Positions 10,526-20,219 of a stretch of DNA of 64,000 nucleotides are shown here, one piece after another. Position numbers and translations under genes: made by a program. Under the pieces are notes generated by a model. That model was not told where the DNA came from, ran no database searches, and saw nothing but the letters and a program-made list of their open reading frames with translations. Source of the stretch: an uncultured Phascolarctobacterium sp. (GTDB lineage Bacteria; Bacillota; Negativicutes; Acidaminococcales; Acidaminococcaceae); NCBI GenBank assembly GCA_949295115.1, contig CASFJU010000002.1:62001-126000 (forward strand), written 5' to 3'. Position 1 is the stretch's first letter. Each line of letters starts with the position of its first letter.

Positions 10526-10554
10526 AGTATATCAAAAAAAACGCGGTTTGAAAA
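10526..10554 (-). promoter_or_regulatory. Promoter of wecA-wecB
   Basis: On the minus strand TTTTCA, 17 bases, then TATACT. The -10 box is strong and the -35 box is moderate. It lies about 80 bases upstream of the TTG start, after the comEB terminator. Confidence 0.6.
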
Positions 10555-10603
10555 ACTTTTTTGAAATTTTTTTGCAGAAATGTTACAAAGTAAAGCGGCA
10601 AAA

Positions 10604-10635
10604 AATAACGGCAGCCTATTTTGGCTGCCGTTATT
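10604..10635 (-). terminator. Terminator of the rpmE-to-comEB operon
   Basis: Thirteen-bp stem AATAACGGCAGCC/GGCTGCCGTTATT with a 6-nt loop, ending on the minus strand in TTATTTTTTG. It lies immediately after the comEB stop codon. Confidence 0.92.
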
Positions 10636-10637
10636 TT

Positions 10638-11105
10638 TTATTTATCTTTTTCGTCATCTAAAATTACAAGTTCCATGCCTGAAGCCTGCAGCATATCCTG
10701 CGCCAGCTTATCCGGGTAGGGATTGGCGTAAACGATGCGTTTAATACCGGCGTTGATGAGTATTTTGGTGCACACCACGCAAGGCTGGTGCGTACAGTAA
10801 ACCGTACCGCCGTTAACGGAAACGCCGTGGTAGGCAGCCTGTATTACCGCATTCTGCTCGGCGTGGATGCCGCGGCACAGCTCGTGCATTTTGCCGGAGG
10901 GCACATTAAGCTGCTCGCGCAGGCAGCCGGTAACGGCGCAGTGTTCCAGGCCGGAGGGCGTACCATTGTAGCCGGTCGCCACAATCTGCCTGTTTTTTAC
11001 AATTACAGCGCCGACGCTGCGGCGCAGGCAGGTGCTGCGCTTGCTTACCACGCGGGCAATTTCCATAAAGTAATGGTCCCAGTCGGGCCTTTGCTGCGTT
11101 GTCAT
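10638..11105 (-). CDS. comEB: Deoxycytidylate (dCMP) deaminase, ComEB type
   Basis: Zinc enzyme (155 aa) that converts dCMP to dUMP for thymidylate synthesis. The zinc and catalytic motifs are GIHAEQNAV (His-Ala-Glu) and QPCVVC (Pro-Cys-x-x-Cys). An insertion containing further Cys/His (EHCAVTGC) matches the second zinc site of phage T4 and ComEB-type enzymes. Its start overlaps the upp stop as ATGA, so the two are translationally coupled. It is the last gene of a pyrimidine/one-carbon set. Confidence 0.93.
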   Translation of the reverse strand: MTTQQRPDWDHYFMEIARVVSKRSTCLRRSVGAVIVKNRQIVATGYNGTPSGLEHCAVTGCLREQLNVPSGKMHELCRGIHAEQNAVIQAAYHGVSVNGGTVYCTHQPCVVCTKILINAGIKRIVYANPYPDKLAQDMLQASGMELVILDDEKDK

Positions 11106-11722
11106 TTCGTGCCGAAAATACGGTCGCCGGCATCGCCGAGGCCCGGCACAATATAGCCGTGCTCGTTCAGCTTTTCGTCCAGCGCTGCCGTGTAAATTTT
11201 AACGTCGGGATGTACTTTGTTCAGCACCTCAACGCCTTCCGGCGCTGCTACAAGGCACATAAAGCGGATATTTTTCAGCCCGCGCGCTTTCAGCATGGTA
11301 ATGGCTGCTTCGGCGCTGCCGCCGGTTGCCAGCATCGGGTCAACGACAATGGTAATCGGGTCTTTATCGGGCGGAATTTTGCAGTAATATTCATGCGGTT
11401 CCAAAGTTTCCTCATCGCGGTACAAACCGATATGGCCTACATGCGCGTTAGGAATCATGCGCAGAACGCCGCTTAAAAGGCCAAGGCCTGCGCGCAGGAT
11501 GGGCACAACGACGATGTTGTTGTGCAGCTTGTAGCCGGTGGTTTCGCAAATCGGGGTCATTACCGGCATTTCGTCAACTGCAAGGTCGCGAGTTACTTCG
11601 TAGGTCATCAGCATGGCAATTTCGTCCAGCCATTCGCGGAAGTCGCGCGAAGTAGTCTGCACGTCGCGCATTTTGGAAAGTTTGTGTTTGATTAAAGGGT
11701 GTTCAACAACGGTTATCTGCAT
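11102..11722 (-). CDS. upp: Uracil phosphoribosyltransferase
   Basis: Pyrimidine salvage enzyme (206 aa) making UMP from uracil and PRPP. It begins [19 protein letters not shown], has the paired [10 protein letters not shown] and the PRPP loop [15 protein letters not shown], and ends with the uracil-binding [16 protein letters not shown]. The ATG at 11720-11722 has AGGAGGAG just upstream, so the longer open frame is not used. It lies between glyA and comEB, and the three feed pyrimidine and one-carbon metabolism. Confidence 0.97.
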   Translation of the reverse strand: MQITVVEHPLIKHKLSKMRDVQTTSRDFREWLDEIAMLMTYEVTRDLAVDEMPVMTPICETTGYKLHNNIVVVPILRAGLGLLSGVLRMIPNAHVGHIGLYRDEETLEPHEYYCKIPPDKDPITIVVDPMLATGGSAEAAITMLKARGLKNIRFMCLVAAPEGVEVLNKVHPDVKIYTAALDEKLNEHGYIVPGLGDAGDRIFGTK

Positions 11723-11756
11723 GAAAATCTCCTCCTTTTTATATTCAGGAAATCTG

Positions 11757-13004
11757 TTACAGCTCAGGATACATGGGGTATTTTGCGCACAAAGCGGCAA
11801 CGCGTTTTGCTGCTTCCGCATGTTTTACTTCGTCGTCCGCATTGTTCAGCACAAGGCCGATAATGGCGGCAACTTCTTTCATATCGTCTTCCTTAAAGCC
11901 GCGAGTGGTTACGGCAGCAGTGCCCAGGCGGATGCCACTGGTAACAAACGGGCTTTCGGGGTCGAACGGAATGGTGTTTTTGTTGCAGGTTACGCCAACT
12001 TCATCCAGCAGGTGCTCGGCGGTTTTGCCGGTCATCTTCTGGCCGCGCACGTCAACCAGAATCAAATGGTTATCGGTGCCTCCGGATACAAGGCGGAAGC
12101 CTTCCGCCATCAAGCCTTCTGCCAATGCTTTGCAGTTAGCAATAATCTGTTTGGCGTAATCTTTAAATTCCGGTTTCAGCGCTTCGCCAAAAGCAACGGC
12201 TTTCGCCGCGATAACATGCATCAGCGGGCCGCCCTGCACGCCGGGGAAAATTGCCTTGTCGATTTGTTTTGCGTACTGCTCCTTGCAGAGGATTAAGCCG
12301 CCGCGGGGTCCGCGCAGGGTTTTATGCGTGGTAGTGGTAACAATATCGGCATAGGGCACCGGACTGGGATGCAAACCTGCCGCAACAAGCCCTGCGATGT
12401 GCGCCATGTCAACCATAAAAATCGCACCGACGCTGTGGGCGATATTTGCCATGCGTTCAAAATCAATAACGCGCGGGTAAGCGCTTGCTCCCGCTACAAT
12501 CAGCTTGGGCTGCGCTTCTTTGGCGATGCGTTCAAACTCGTCGTAATCAATGCGTTCCGTTTCGTGCGTAACGCCGTAAGGGACTACTTTATAATATTTG
12601 CCGGAGATGTTTACCGGTGAACCGTGGGAAAGATGCCCGCCCTGCGACAGGTTCATGCCCATAATGGTGTCACCCGGCTGCAAAAAGGCAAAGTAAACAG
12701 CGGTGTTGGCATTGGCGCCGCTATGGGGCTGTACGTTGGCGTGGTCTGCGCCGAACAGCTTTTTGGCGCGCTCGATGGCAAGGGTTTCTACCTTGTCAAC
12801 GTATTCGCAGCCGCCGTAATAACGGTGTCCGGGGTAGCCTTCCGCATATTTGTTGGTCAGCACGCTGCCCATGGCTTCCATAACCGCGGGGCTGACGAAG
12901 TTTTCGGAGGCAATCAGCTCAATTTTGTTGCGCTGGCGTCCCAGCTCCTCGCCCATTGCCGCAGCAATTTCGGGGTCGCATACTGCAAGTTTTTCTAAAT
13001 TCAT
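11757..13004 (-). CDS. glyA: Serine hydroxymethyltransferase
   Basis: PLP enzyme (415 aa) converting serine and tetrahydrofolate to glycine and methylene-THF, the main one-carbon source. It has the N-terminal [33 protein letters not shown], and the PLP lysine in [14 protein letters not shown]. Length is normal. It precedes upp by 34 bases in the operon. Confidence 0.98.
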   Translation of the reverse strand: MNLEKLAVCDPEIAAAMGEELGRQRNKIELIASENFVSPAVMEAMGSVLTNKYAEGYPGHRYYGGCEYVDKVETLAIERAKKLFGADHANVQPHSGANANTAVYFAFLQPGDTIMGMNLSQGGHLSHGSPVNISGKYYKVVPYGVTHETERIDYDEFERIAKEAQPKLIVAGASAYPRVIDFERMANIAHSVGAIFMVDMAHIAGLVAAGLHPSPVPYADIVTTTTHKTLRGPRGGLILCKEQYAKQIDKAIFPGVQGGPLMHVIAAKAVAFGEALKPEFKDYAKQIIANCKALAEGLMAEGFRLVSGGTDNHLILVDVRGQKMTGKTAEHLLDEVGVTCNKNTIPFDPESPFVTSGIRLGTAAVTTRGFKEDDMKEVAAIIGLVLNNADDEVKHAEAAKRVAALCAKYPMYPEL

Positions 13005-13036
13005 TGTAGTCCCTCCATGTATTTTAATTGTAATGC

Positions 13037-13588
13037 TCAGCGTTTTTCGGGGTAATGCGCGCGCTCGCCGCCGATAAGGGGCGGACGTGTCCTTGCCGCC
13101 GTTACGATGGCAGCGCCGATGGTTTTCTGCGCCAGGCGCACCGGCACGGCAACGCGTTTTAAGTGCATGCCGATTAAGGTCTGCCCGATGTCGATACCGG
13201 CGTCCGCCTTAATGGCTTCAACCACAACAGGTTCAGTAAAATTATCGTAAGCCGCCGTTGCCATAGAGCCGCCCGCATGGGGCATCGGTCTTACGGTAAC
13301 TTCCTCCCAGCCAAATTTTTCCATCGCTTCGCGCTCCGTTACCAAAGCGCGGTTTAAATGCTCGCAGCACTGAAACGCAAGGTACAAGCCATGCGCTTTT
13401 GCCACTTTATAAATACTGCCAAAAACCGCAGCAGCAGCTTCTTCCGAACCGCAGGTGCCGATTTTACCGCCCACGATTTCGCTGGTGCTGCAGCCTACAA
13501 CCAGCACTTTGCCGGGTTTAATGCCGCTGACTTCAATCAGCTCCTCCACGGCGCGCTGTGCTTCGGCAGCAAGTTCTTCCTTCTTCAT
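13037..13588 (-). CDS. ywlG: TIGR01440/UPF0340 (YwlG-type) protein of unknown function
   Basis: Soluble protein (183 aa) of the YwlG family, seen in many Firmicutes next to rpiB and glyA as here. The body has [17 protein letters not shown] near residue 30, a [11 protein letters not shown] stretch with two adjacent cysteines and a histidine, and [21 protein letters not shown] near the C-terminus. No enzymatic activity is established to my knowledge. Its ATG overlaps the rpiB stop by one base (TAATG), so it is translated right after rpiB. Confidence 0.85.
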   Translation of the reverse strand: MKKEELAAEAQRAVEELIEVSGIKPGKVLVVGCSTSEIVGGKIGTCGSEEAAAAVFGSIYKVAKAHGLYLAFQCCEHLNRALVTEREAMEKFGWEEVTVRPMPHAGGSMATAAYDNFTEPVVVEAIKADAGIDIGQTLIGMHLKRVAVPVRLAQKTIGAAIVTAARTRPPLIGGERAHYPEKR

Positions 13589-14028
13589 TATTCCGCCTCC
13601 AGCGCCATAATCTTATCGACGCGGCGGGCATGGCGTCCGCCGGCAAATTCTGCTGCCAGCCATGCGTCAACAATCATCTCGGCAAGGCCGACGCCCGTTA
13701 CGCGCTCGCCCAGTGCCAGAATGTTGGCGTTGTTATGTTCGCGGCTCATTTTGGCGCTGTACACATCGCCGCAAACGGCTGCACGCACGCCTTTGATTTT
13801 ATTGGCCGCGATGGAGATGCCGAGGCCCGTACCGCAGACGAGTATGCCAAGTTCAGCCTCGCCGCCTACAACGGCATGGCCGACTTTTGCCGCATAGTCC
13901 GGATAATCGCAGGATTCTTCGGTGTAAGTGCCTTTATCAAGCACCTCGTAGCCTTTGCCTTCAAGATAAGCTTTCAAATGGTTTTTCAGATGGATACCGC
14001 CGTGGTCGCTTCCCATTGCGATTTTCAT
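13588..14028 (-). CDS. rpiB: Ribose-5-phosphate isomerase B
   Basis: RpiB/LacAB-family sugar-phosphate isomerase (146 aa) interconverting ribose-5-P and ribulose-5-P. Motifs are MGSDHGGIHLKNHL, YPDYAAKVGHAVV, the catalytic cysteine loop GILVCGTGLGISIAANK and the anticatalytic histidine in SREHNNANILALG. The start ATG 14026-14028 is preferred over an upstream GTG because AAGGTGA lies 5 bases ahead. Neighbours suggest supply of ribose phosphate for nucleotides. Confidence 0.95.
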   Translation of the reverse strand: MKIAMGSDHGGIHLKNHLKAYLEGKGYEVLDKGTYTEESCDYPDYAAKVGHAVVGGEAELGILVCGTGLGISIAANKIKGVRAAVCGDVYSAKMSREHNNANILALGERVTGVGLAEMIVDAWLAAEFAGGRHARRVDKIMALEAE

Positions 14029-14062
14029 AACCGTCACCTTCAGTCCTATTATTGGTATAAGT

Positions 14063-15154
14063 TTATTTTAACACAAAACTTTTAAGTTGCGAACTGTTTT
14101 TTAACAATGCTTCAATCTCGTCCGAAGTTAAAACTTGTCGTCCCGCTGCCTTACGCATGCGGTTCATAACGGCAAGGCCGATGCCGTCTTCCGTCACACC
14201 TTCGGAAAAAATCAATTCCACGCCCAGCTTGTCGCAGCGGCGCAGCATACGGTACAGCTTAACGGCAAGGTCGGTTTTGCCGCTGCCCCAGTTTAAAATG
14301 TGCAGGTTCTGCGTGCGCTGCATGCTTTCAGCTACTTCGCCGCCGCAGATTACTGCCACCGGCGCAAATTTTGCCGCTTCCTTTGCCAGCAGCGGCAGCT
14401 TTTTCAGCGCTTCGCCTTCCACCACATACATGCTGGCTTTCGGAGCATAATGCCGGTACTTCATGCCCGGCGCTTTGGGTTTGGCAGCTTCCACACCGGC
14501 AAGGGCGGGGTCAAGCTCCACGTTGCCTAAAACCGCTTCCAGCTGCTCGCGCGTAATTCCGCCCGGGCGGAGGATTACAGGCACTTCGCCCGTCGTATCG
14601 ACGATGGTAGATTCCACGCCGACTTCGCACACACCGCCGTCAACGATGCCCGCAATACGCCCCTGCATATCCGCCAGCACCGTTTCCGCATCTGTCGGGC
14701 TGGGCTTGCCGGATATGTTGGCCGAAGGCGCTGCAATCGGCGTACCCGCCAAACGTATCATCTCTGCCGCTACCGGGTGCGACGGCATACGCACCGCCAC
14801 CGTGTCAAGCCCGGCGCTTACTTCGTCCGGCACAATGCTGCTTTTGGCAACAATTACCGTCAGCGGCCCGGGCCAGAACTTATCAATCAAAATCTCTGCC
14901 TGTTTCGTCAGGCCGCTTGTCAGCTTTAATATATCTTTTTTAGCGGCAATATGCAGAATCAGCGGATTATCGCTGGGGCGTCCCTTGGCTTCAAAAATTT
15001 TGCGTACTGCCGCACCGTTCAGGCCGTCAGCGCCAAGCCCGTACACCGTTTCCGTCGGGAAGGCCACCGCCTCGCCCTTTTTTATCAGCGCCGCCGCCTC
15101 ACGCAGCGCAGCGCCGTCCGTATCAGTCTGCAAGTTCCAATAATGCGTCTGCAT
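14063..15154 (-). CDS. ywlC: Threonylcarbamoyl-AMP synthase (Sua5/YwlC type, two-domain)
   Basis: Makes threonylcarbamoyl-AMP from Thr, bicarbonate and ATP for the t6A37 modification of ANN-decoding tRNAs. The 363-aa length shows the YrdC catalytic domain (about residues 15-215, with KKGEAVAFPTETVYGLGADG, KGRPSDNPLILHI and SANISGKPSPT) joined to the C-terminal Sua5 domain (about 235-360, after the linker PKAPGMKYRHYAPKA). The start follows AAGGA by 7 bases and lies 32 bases inside the end of prmC, so translation is coupled. Confidence 0.95.
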   Translation of the reverse strand: MQTHYWNLQTDTDGAALREAAALIKKGEAVAFPTETVYGLGADGLNGAAVRKIFEAKGRPSDNPLILHIAAKKDILKLTSGLTKQAEILIDKFWPGPLTVIVAKSSIVPDEVSAGLDTVAVRMPSHPVAAEMIRLAGTPIAAPSANISGKPSPTDAETVLADMQGRIAGIVDGGVCEVGVESTIVDTTGEVPVILRPGGITREQLEAVLGNVELDPALAGVEAAKPKAPGMKYRHYAPKASMYVVEGEALKKLPLLAKEAAKFAPVAVICGGEVAESMQRTQNLHILNWGSGKTDLAVKLYRMLRRCDKLGVELIFSEGVTEDGIGLAVMNRMRKAAGRQVLTSDEIEALLKNSSQLKSFVLK

Positions 15155-16025
15155 AAGTAATTCCTTCTTTCGCTGCAAAAACCATGCGCTCTATACCGGC
15201 GTAATCGTGGCGCACCGCCACAATGCCAAAGCCCGCCTTTTTGCACAAATCCGCCACGGGCGCGCCCTGATGGATACCGATTTCAAACGCCATAAAGCCG
15301 TTGCCGTTCAAATATTTTGGCGCACCGGCGATAATGCGGCGGTAAAAGCCGAGGCCGTCCTCCCCGCCGTCAAGAGCAAGGCGCGGCTCGCGTTTAACAT
15401 CCGCCGCCAGCGTGTCGATATCGGCACTTGGTATATACGGCGGGTTGGAAATGATAATATCAAACTTTACGCCCTGCGGCAGATTGGCGTACAAATCGCT
15501 GCGCACAAATTTCAAGCGCTGCGCCACGCCGATACTTTCCGCATTCTGCTGCGCCACTTTCAGCGCGCCGGGCGATACATCCACGGCAGTGCCGCTGGCA
15601 TTGGGCAGCATGTCCAAAAGCGATGCGATAATTGCGCCGCTGCCCGTGCCGATGTCCAAAAGTTCCGGCTTTTCAATATTGCCCGCCAGCTTTGCCGCGC
15701 ACTCCACCAGAAGCTCTGTTTCCGGGCGTGGCACCAGAACATCCGGCGTTACCTTAAAATCGTACTTCATAAACGCGCGGCTGCCCAAAATGTACGCCAA
15801 AGGCTCCTGCGCAGCACGGCGCGCCACATAGCCGCGGTACTGCGCCAGCTCGTGCTCCTCCAGCGGCTGGTCAAAATGTACATATAAAGTTATGCGCTGG
15901 CAGTTTAAAACGGAACAAAGCAGTATTTCCGCATCCAGGCGGGGATTTTCCAACCCTTTATCTGCGAAATACTGCTTCGTCCAATCCAGCACCCTGGCAA
16001 TAGTCCAGATAGGTTTTGCTGTCAT
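15123..16025 (-). CDS. prmC: Peptide chain release factor N5-glutamine methyltransferase
   Basis: SAM-dependent methyltransferase (300 aa) that methylates the Gln of the GGQ motif of release factors. The N-terminal helical domain is followed by a Rossmann fold with LDIGTGSGAI and the substrate motif IISNPPYIPS. It starts 1 base after prfA, its substrate, which is the usual arrangement. The GGTGAAAT site for this gene lies inside the prfA end. Confidence 0.96.
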   Translation of the reverse strand: MTAKPIWTIARVLDWTKQYFADKGLENPRLDAEILLCSVLNCQRITLYVHFDQPLEEHELAQYRGYVARRAAQEPLAYILGSRAFMKYDFKVTPDVLVPRPETELLVECAAKLAGNIEKPELLDIGTGSGAIIASLLDMLPNASGTAVDVSPGALKVAQQNAESIGVAQRLKFVRSDLYANLPQGVKFDIIISNPPYIPSADIDTLAADVKREPRLALDGGEDGLGFYRRIIAGAPKYLNGNGFMAFEIGIHQGAPVADLCKKAGFGIVAVRHDYAGIERMVFAAKEGITYADALLELAD

Positions 16026-16026
16026 T

Positions 16027-17094
16027 TTATTTCACCTGTTGTAACTGTTCGCTTTGCCTTGCCGTAATCAGTGCATCCAAAACTTCGTCAAGGTCGCCGT
16101 TTAAAACAGCGTCCAGACGGTGCAGCGTCAGCCCGATGCGGTGGTCGGTTACGCGCCCCTGCGGATAGTTGTAGGTACGGATGCGCTCACTTCGGTCGCC
16201 CGTGCCGACCTGGCTTTTGCGGTCCTGCGCCGTCGCCGCGCGCTGTTTTTCCTGTTCCATTTCCAAAACACGGCTGCGCAAAACGCGCATGCACTTTTCG
16301 CGGTTTTTAAGCTGCGATTTTTCGTCCTGGCACTGCGCCACAATCCCCGTGGGGATATGCGTAATGCGCACTGCCGATTCGGTTTTATTAACGTACTGAC
16401 CGCCTGCGCCGCCCGCACGGTAAGTGTCAATCCTTAAATCAGCGGGGTTGATTTCGATATCTACTTCCTCCGCCTCCGGCAGCACAGCCACCGTAACGGT
16501 CGAAGTATGCACGCGGCCCTGCGATTCCGTTTCCGGCACGCGCTGCACGCGGTGTACGCCGCTTTCAAACTTCATGCGCCCGTAAACGCCCGCGCCACTT
16601 AACTGAAACACAATTTCCTTAAAGCCGCCCAGCTCCGTCGGGCTGGCGTCCATAATTTCAAGGCTCCACCTGCGGCTTTCGGCATAATGCTGGTACATGC
16701 GGAACAATACGCCCGCAAAAAGCGCCGCTTCCTCGCCGCCCGCGCCGCCGCGGATTTCCACAATCGCGTTTTTGTCGTCGTTGGGGTCGGAAGGCAGCAG
16801 CAAAATTTTCAGCTTCTGCTCATATTCCTCAAGCTGCGGTTTCAGCTCCTTCAGTTCCTCCTGCGCCATCGCCGCCAGCTCCTTATCGCTGCCGTCGGCA
16901 ATAATTTCTTCCGCTTCCTCGCGTGCCTTGTTCAGCACTTTGTATTCGCGGTAAGCCGTCACCACGTCGGTCAGCTTGGCATGCGCACGCGCGTATTTCT
17001 GCCACTCCGTCTGGTTGGCAATAACGTCCGGGTCGCTGATTTTCGCTTCCAAATCAAGGTATTTATCTTCAAGTGCCTGTAGTTTGTCAAGCAT
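16027..17094 (-). CDS. prfA: Peptide chain release factor 1
   Basis: Class I release factor (355 aa) reading UAA and UAG. It carries the GGQ loop as [17 protein letters not shown] (about residue 230) and the PxT-type recognition region near [17 protein letters not shown]. Length is typical. It overlaps the end of the yqhQ gene by 8 bases and is followed directly by its modifying enzyme PrmC. Confidence 0.97.
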   Translation of the reverse strand: MLDKLQALEDKYLDLEAKISDPDVIANQTEWQKYARAHAKLTDVVTAYREYKVLNKAREEAEEIIADGSDKELAAMAQEELKELKPQLEEYEQKLKILLLPSDPNDDKNAIVEIRGGAGGEEAALFAGVLFRMYQHYAESRRWSLEIMDASPTELGGFKEIVFQLSGAGVYGRMKFESGVHRVQRVPETESQGRVHTSTVTVAVLPEAEEVDIEINPADLRIDTYRAGGAGGQYVNKTESAVRITHIPTGIVAQCQDEKSQLKNREKCMRVLRSRVLEMEQEKQRAATAQDRKSQVGTGDRSERIRTYNYPQGRVTDHRIGLTLHRLDAVLNGDLDEVLDALITARQSEQLQQVK

Positions 17095-18013
17095 TGGCAG
17101 GTTCTCCTGTTAGTTTTTCTTCCGGGCACGTTTCCGGTTCTTCGGCCAGATCCTCTGGCGGCACAACCGCTTTAAGCGAAGCTATCGCCACTTCAATCTG
17201 GTCGTCGTCCGGCTGGCGTGTGGTAAGCTTTTGCAGCAAAAGCCCCGGCGTAATGGCAACGCGCACCAGCGGATTAGCCGTGTGCGCACCGGCATAGCGG
17301 ATAAGCTCGTAGCTGACTCCCGCGATTACCGGCATCAGCAGAATGCGCGAAGCAATGCGCTCCACAAGATTGGGCCAGCCCAGAAAAGTAAATATAAACA
17401 TGCTTATCAGCATGACTATCATCAAAAAGTTAGTGCCGCAGCGTGGGTGCAGCGTGCTGAACGGGCGCACGTTTTCAACTTTCAGCGGCAGCCCGGCTTC
17501 GTAAGTGTAAATAGTTTTGTGTTCCGCACCGTGGTACTGAAACACGCGCTGAATATCGCGCATCGAAGAAATTGCGGCAATATAGGCAAGAAAAATCGCC
17601 ATGCGCAAAACGCCTTCCGCTAAATTCAGCGCCATGTGGTCCTGCGTAAAATCGGTAATAAAACGCATCGACCACGTCGGGATAATAATAAACAGCAATA
17701 TGGCAAGCCCTGCCGATACGGCAATGGTCAGCGCCATATCCTTGGAATCAAGCTTTTCGTCTTCTTCGCCCGATACCTGCGCCGAATAGCTGAGTGCCTT
17801 CATGCCCATCACAAGCGATTCGACAAGCGACACCACACCGCGCAGGAACGGCTTTTTTAATATAGGATAACGGTCGGCAATGCTGTTAACCGGGCGCACG
17901 TCTACATTTATTTCGCCGTCCGGCTGCCTTACGGCGACGGCAACATGCGTTTTGCCGCGCATCATAACGCCTTCTATAACAGCCTGTCCGCCCACATTAG
18001 GTTTCTTATTCAT
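17087..18013 (-). CDS. yqhQ: DUF1385 membrane protein (YqhQ family)
   Basis: Conserved membrane protein (308 aa) of unknown function. The N-terminal signature is [20 protein letters not shown]. Four or more hydrophobic helices follow, with the conserved YHGAEHKTI and [10 protein letters not shown] motifs between them. These His/Glu/Cys motifs hint at a metal or enzymatic site, but I know of no proven activity. It often lies between rpmE and prfA in Firmicutes, as here. The ATG 18011-18013 follows GAGGGT. The C-terminal tail is acidic and variable. Confidence 0.88.
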   Translation of the reverse strand: MNKKPNVGGQAVIEGVMMRGKTHVAVAVRQPDGEINVDVRPVNSIADRYPILKKPFLRGVVSLVESLVMGMKALSYSAQVSGEEDEKLDSKDMALTIAVSAGLAILLFIIIPTWSMRFITDFTQDHMALNLAEGVLRMAIFLAYIAAISSMRDIQRVFQYHGAEHKTIYTYEAGLPLKVENVRPFSTLHPRCGTNFLMIVMLISMFIFTFLGWPNLVERIASRILLMPVIAGVSYELIRYAGAHTANPLVRVAITPGLLLQKLTTRQPDDDQIEVAIASLKAVVPPEDLAEEPETCPEEKLTGEPANA

Positions 18014-18045
18014 AGTGTGACCCTCAAAAAACTCCATATACAAAC

Positions 18046-18069
18046 ACAGCAGAGCTTTCGCTCTGCTGT
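18046..18069 (-). terminator. Hairpin between rpmE and yqhQ, possible attenuating terminator
   Basis: Ten-bp perfect stem ACAGCAGAGC/GCTCTGCTGT with a 4-nt loop, followed on the minus strand by the weak GTTTGTAT tail. The poor T-run suggests partial termination, which would let rpmE be expressed more than the genes below. Confidence 0.6.
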
Positions 18070-18076
18070 CGGTGAA

Positions 18077-18274
18077 TTATTTTCCATAACGTTTGTTGAA
18101 TTTTTCGATACGGCCGCGGGCTGCTACGTTACGCTGTTGGCCGGTGAAAAACGGATGGCAGTTGGAGCAAACATCCACGCGCAGTTCCGGTTTAACAGAG
18201 CCGGTCATAAAGGTGTTACCGCATGCGCAGGTAACTTTAACTTCACTATATTTCGGATGGATTCCTTCTTTCAT
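18077..18274 (-). CDS. rpmE: 50S ribosomal protein L31, zinc-binding type
   Basis: Ribosomal protein (65 aa). It starts MKEGIHPKY and keeps the zinc cysteines as CAC near residues 16-18 and CSNC near 36-39, so it is the zinc-containing form. It ends FNKRYGK. It is the first gene of the long operon down to comEB. Confidence 0.97.
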   Translation of the reverse strand: MKEGIHPKYSEVKVTCACGNTFMTGSVKPELRVDVCSNCHPFFTGQQRNVAARGRIEKFNKRYGK

Positions 18275-18335
18275 TACAATTACACCTCACTTTGCAAAAG
18301 ACTATATATAACATTGTCGATATTAACGCTTATAC

Positions 18336-18364
18336 ATTGTAGCACAGCAGGGCAAGTTATGCAA
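18336..18364 (-). promoter_or_regulatory. Promoter of the rpmE operon
   Basis: On the minus strand TTGCAT, 17 bases, TACAAT. The start would be near 18329, about 55 bases before rpmE. Confidence 0.6.
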
Positions 18365-18388
18365 GTGTTATTTTTGCCGCCGCTGTTT

Positions 18389-18850
18389 TTATTTGCCGCA
18401 CAGGCGTTTAATAAGTTTCGGCGTAGCAGCGTTGTAAACCTCGCCGTCCCATTTAATATTCGGTCCTTTGCCACAGTGCTTTAAACAATTGCAAACAGCA
18501 AAACTAAAACCTCCGCTTACGCTGATACCGCCGTTATCTACATTGTAAGTTTGTTTGATAAATTTTAACAGCGCCGCCGAGCCGTTACCGGCACAATTTT
18601 TACCACCACAAATTTCCAGACGGTGCGGCGCAGCAGCCGGTTTTAAACTGGGATAGCGTTTAATAACAGCATTTAAAAAGCTTGGCTTGATGTTCAGCAA
18701 CGCAGCAATTTCTTGTACAACATTATCCGCAAGCACACCACCGTTATACTCCTGCACCTCTTTTAAAAGATCTACCAGCGCAAACTGATTCTGCGGCGCA
18801 TCCTGCCCCTTATAATATTCAATTGTTTCGTATATATTCCAGTTATTCAT
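18389..18850 (-). CDS. NuoE-like thioredoxin-fold [2Fe-2S] protein, standing alone
   Basis: Protein of 153 aa resembling the NuoE/HydA-associated 24-kDa subunit: an N-terminal helical part (LVDLLKEVQEYNGGVL), then a thioredoxin-like domain with four cysteines as C-x4-C (CGGKNC) and C-x3-C (CLKHC, followed by GKGP), which bind a [2Fe-2S] cluster in this family. No NuoF or NuoG partner lies nearby, so the electron partner is unknown. Its start overlaps the end of the HNH nuclease gene by 8 bases, with AAGGAC ahead of the ATG. Confidence 0.8.
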   Translation of the reverse strand: MNNWNIYETIEYYKGQDAPQNQFALVDLLKEVQEYNGGVLADNVVQEIAALLNIKPSFLNAVIKRYPSLKPAAAPHRLEICGGKNCAGNGSAALLKFIKQTYNVDNGGISVSGGFSFAVCNCLKHCGKGPNIKWDGEVYNAATPKLIKRLCGK

Positions 18851-19574
18851 TGGTGTCCTTTCGCGATATATTTTTAATAATATTCTTTAAAATATCTACG
18901 CTTATGTTATTCATTCTGTGCAACATTCTATGACAATTTGAACAAACTAATGCTATATCAGCAACTTTCGTCTTTCCTTGTCCATTACGTTCACACAACG
19001 GATTTTTATGATGCCCTTCAATAAAATTTTTGCCTAACTCTCCATAAATTTTAGAAAAATCAAAACCACAAACTTCACAATACAAAGAACCATGTTCTTG
19101 TATAAATTTTTCCTTAGCTTTTTTTATTATCACATTGCAGCGTTTTATTACTTTCCTTGTTTCTTCTGTTATCTCTCCTTCTTGTACTTCAAAATCCTCT
19201 TTTAATAACTTTTGTTGTAAATTTTGTTGATAAGATTTTTCTATAATAAATTCATTTGGTTTATTGGGATTAAATAATATATAAATATCTTCACCATTAC
19301 TTGGAAAATTCTTCTGTATTTCTCCAGCTAAATCTGATTTATAATGTATACTTTCTAAATGTTGTTTTGAATTTTTTGTCCCTTGATACCTATAATACCC
19401 ATTAAAAATTTTGTTATTAAAACAAATAATTATATCTCTTCTTTCTTTACGAGCAACATAAAATGCTGAATCTGGAGGATTAAAAATACTATGGAATTTA
19501 ACATCAATAGTAATTCTATCCTTCTTCATAGAACTATTTACTTTTTTAGGCATAATAACATATTTGTGTTTCAT
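18843..19574 (-). CDS. HNH endonuclease with an N-terminal unknown domain
   Basis: Protein of 243 aa. The C-terminal third is an HNH nuclease: YCEVCGFDF, then FIEGHHKNPL and VCSNCHRMLHR, giving the two zinc Cys pairs and the His-His and Asn/His catalytic residues. The N-terminal 120 residues are basic and beta-rich with a FNPNKP turn; I do not recognise the domain, but this position often holds DNA recognition in restriction proteins. The gene is far more AT-rich than its surroundings, which points to transfer. Start ATG follows AAGGGA. It is preceded by an equally AT-rich unknown gene 21 bases upstream. A defence nuclease is likely but unproven. Confidence 0.8.
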   Translation of the reverse strand: MKHKYVIMPKKVNSSMKKDRITIDVKFHSIFNPPDSAFYVARKERRDIIICFNNKIFNGYYRYQGTKNSKQHLESIHYKSDLAGEIQKNFPSNGEDIYILFNPNKPNEFIIEKSYQQNLQQKLLKEDFEVQEGEITEETRKVIKRCNVIIKKAKEKFIQEHGSLYCEVCGFDFSKIYGELGKNFIEGHHKNPLCERNGQGKTKVADIALVCSNCHRMLHRMNNISVDILKNIIKNISRKDTNE

Positions 19575-19595
19575 CGTTTTTATCCCTTCAATAAG

Positions 19596-20219
19596 TCAAT
19601 TTTCATCTTTTAACATTTTGCAATCTTTTTGATATATAATTTTTATAAATAAAACACCATAATAAGTAAATTGATATCTAATATCGCTTAACGGACTTTT
19701 AGCATCCCACATTAAATCGGATGTATACATGTGCTTTTTCATTAATCCTTTAGCTATTAATCTATCAATTAAATCAATATATTTTTCTTTAGATAATCCC
19801 GTAATATTAAACGTCAATTCAACAGTAATTTCCCGCTCATATTTTAACGTCTCGTAAATTTCAAGAAAAGCTTCCGCTTCTGAAGTATTTAATTCACTTA
19901 CTATATTAAGCAGAACTTCCGCATCATCTTTTAAAATTTTCTTTTCAATTACGGCAGCTATTATAATATCTGCCATTTTTATTATTTGTTCTTTTTTATG
20001 GCACTCAGCTGCTTTTATCAATGAATAATTAAAAAGTTCATCTGCTTCATCGGTTAAAATTTTATTTTCTAATTTTTCTACTTTAAATTCTAATGCTTGT
20101 AATCTTCTTACAACTTCTTCAACAAGAAGCTCTCTCTGTATATTAGCGTTTTTATCCATTATTTCTTTTATTTGCGCTAAAAAATTACCACCTGTTACTG
20201 CTATACTAAAGAAATGCAT
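19596..20219 (-). CDS. Unknown AT-rich protein upstream of the HNH nuclease, start uncertain
   Basis: Protein of up to 207 aa that I do not recognise. It is charged and helical, with a probable coiled coil around residues 25-60 and a C-terminal part resembling a winged-helix (LSKEKYIDLIDRLIAKGLMKK, then YQFTYYGVLFIKII). The first Met has no good ribosome site. The frame stays open upstream to ATG 20271-20273 except for one TAA at 20244-20246 (codon 10), so the true gene may be 18 codons longer and broken, or may start downstream at MDKNANIQ. Low GC and position between tRNA-Ala and the HNH gene suggest a transferred two-gene module. Confidence 0.55.
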   Translation of the reverse strand: MHFFSIAVTGGNFLAQIKEIMDKNANIQRELLVEEVVRRLQALEFKVEKLENKILTDEADELFNYSLIKAAECHKKEQIIKMADIIIAAVIEKKILKDDAEVLLNIVSELNTSEAEAFLEIYETLKYEREITVELTFNITGLSKEKYIDLIDRLIAKGLMKKHMYTSDLMWDAKSPLSDIRYQFTYYGVLFIKIIYQKDCKMLKDEN

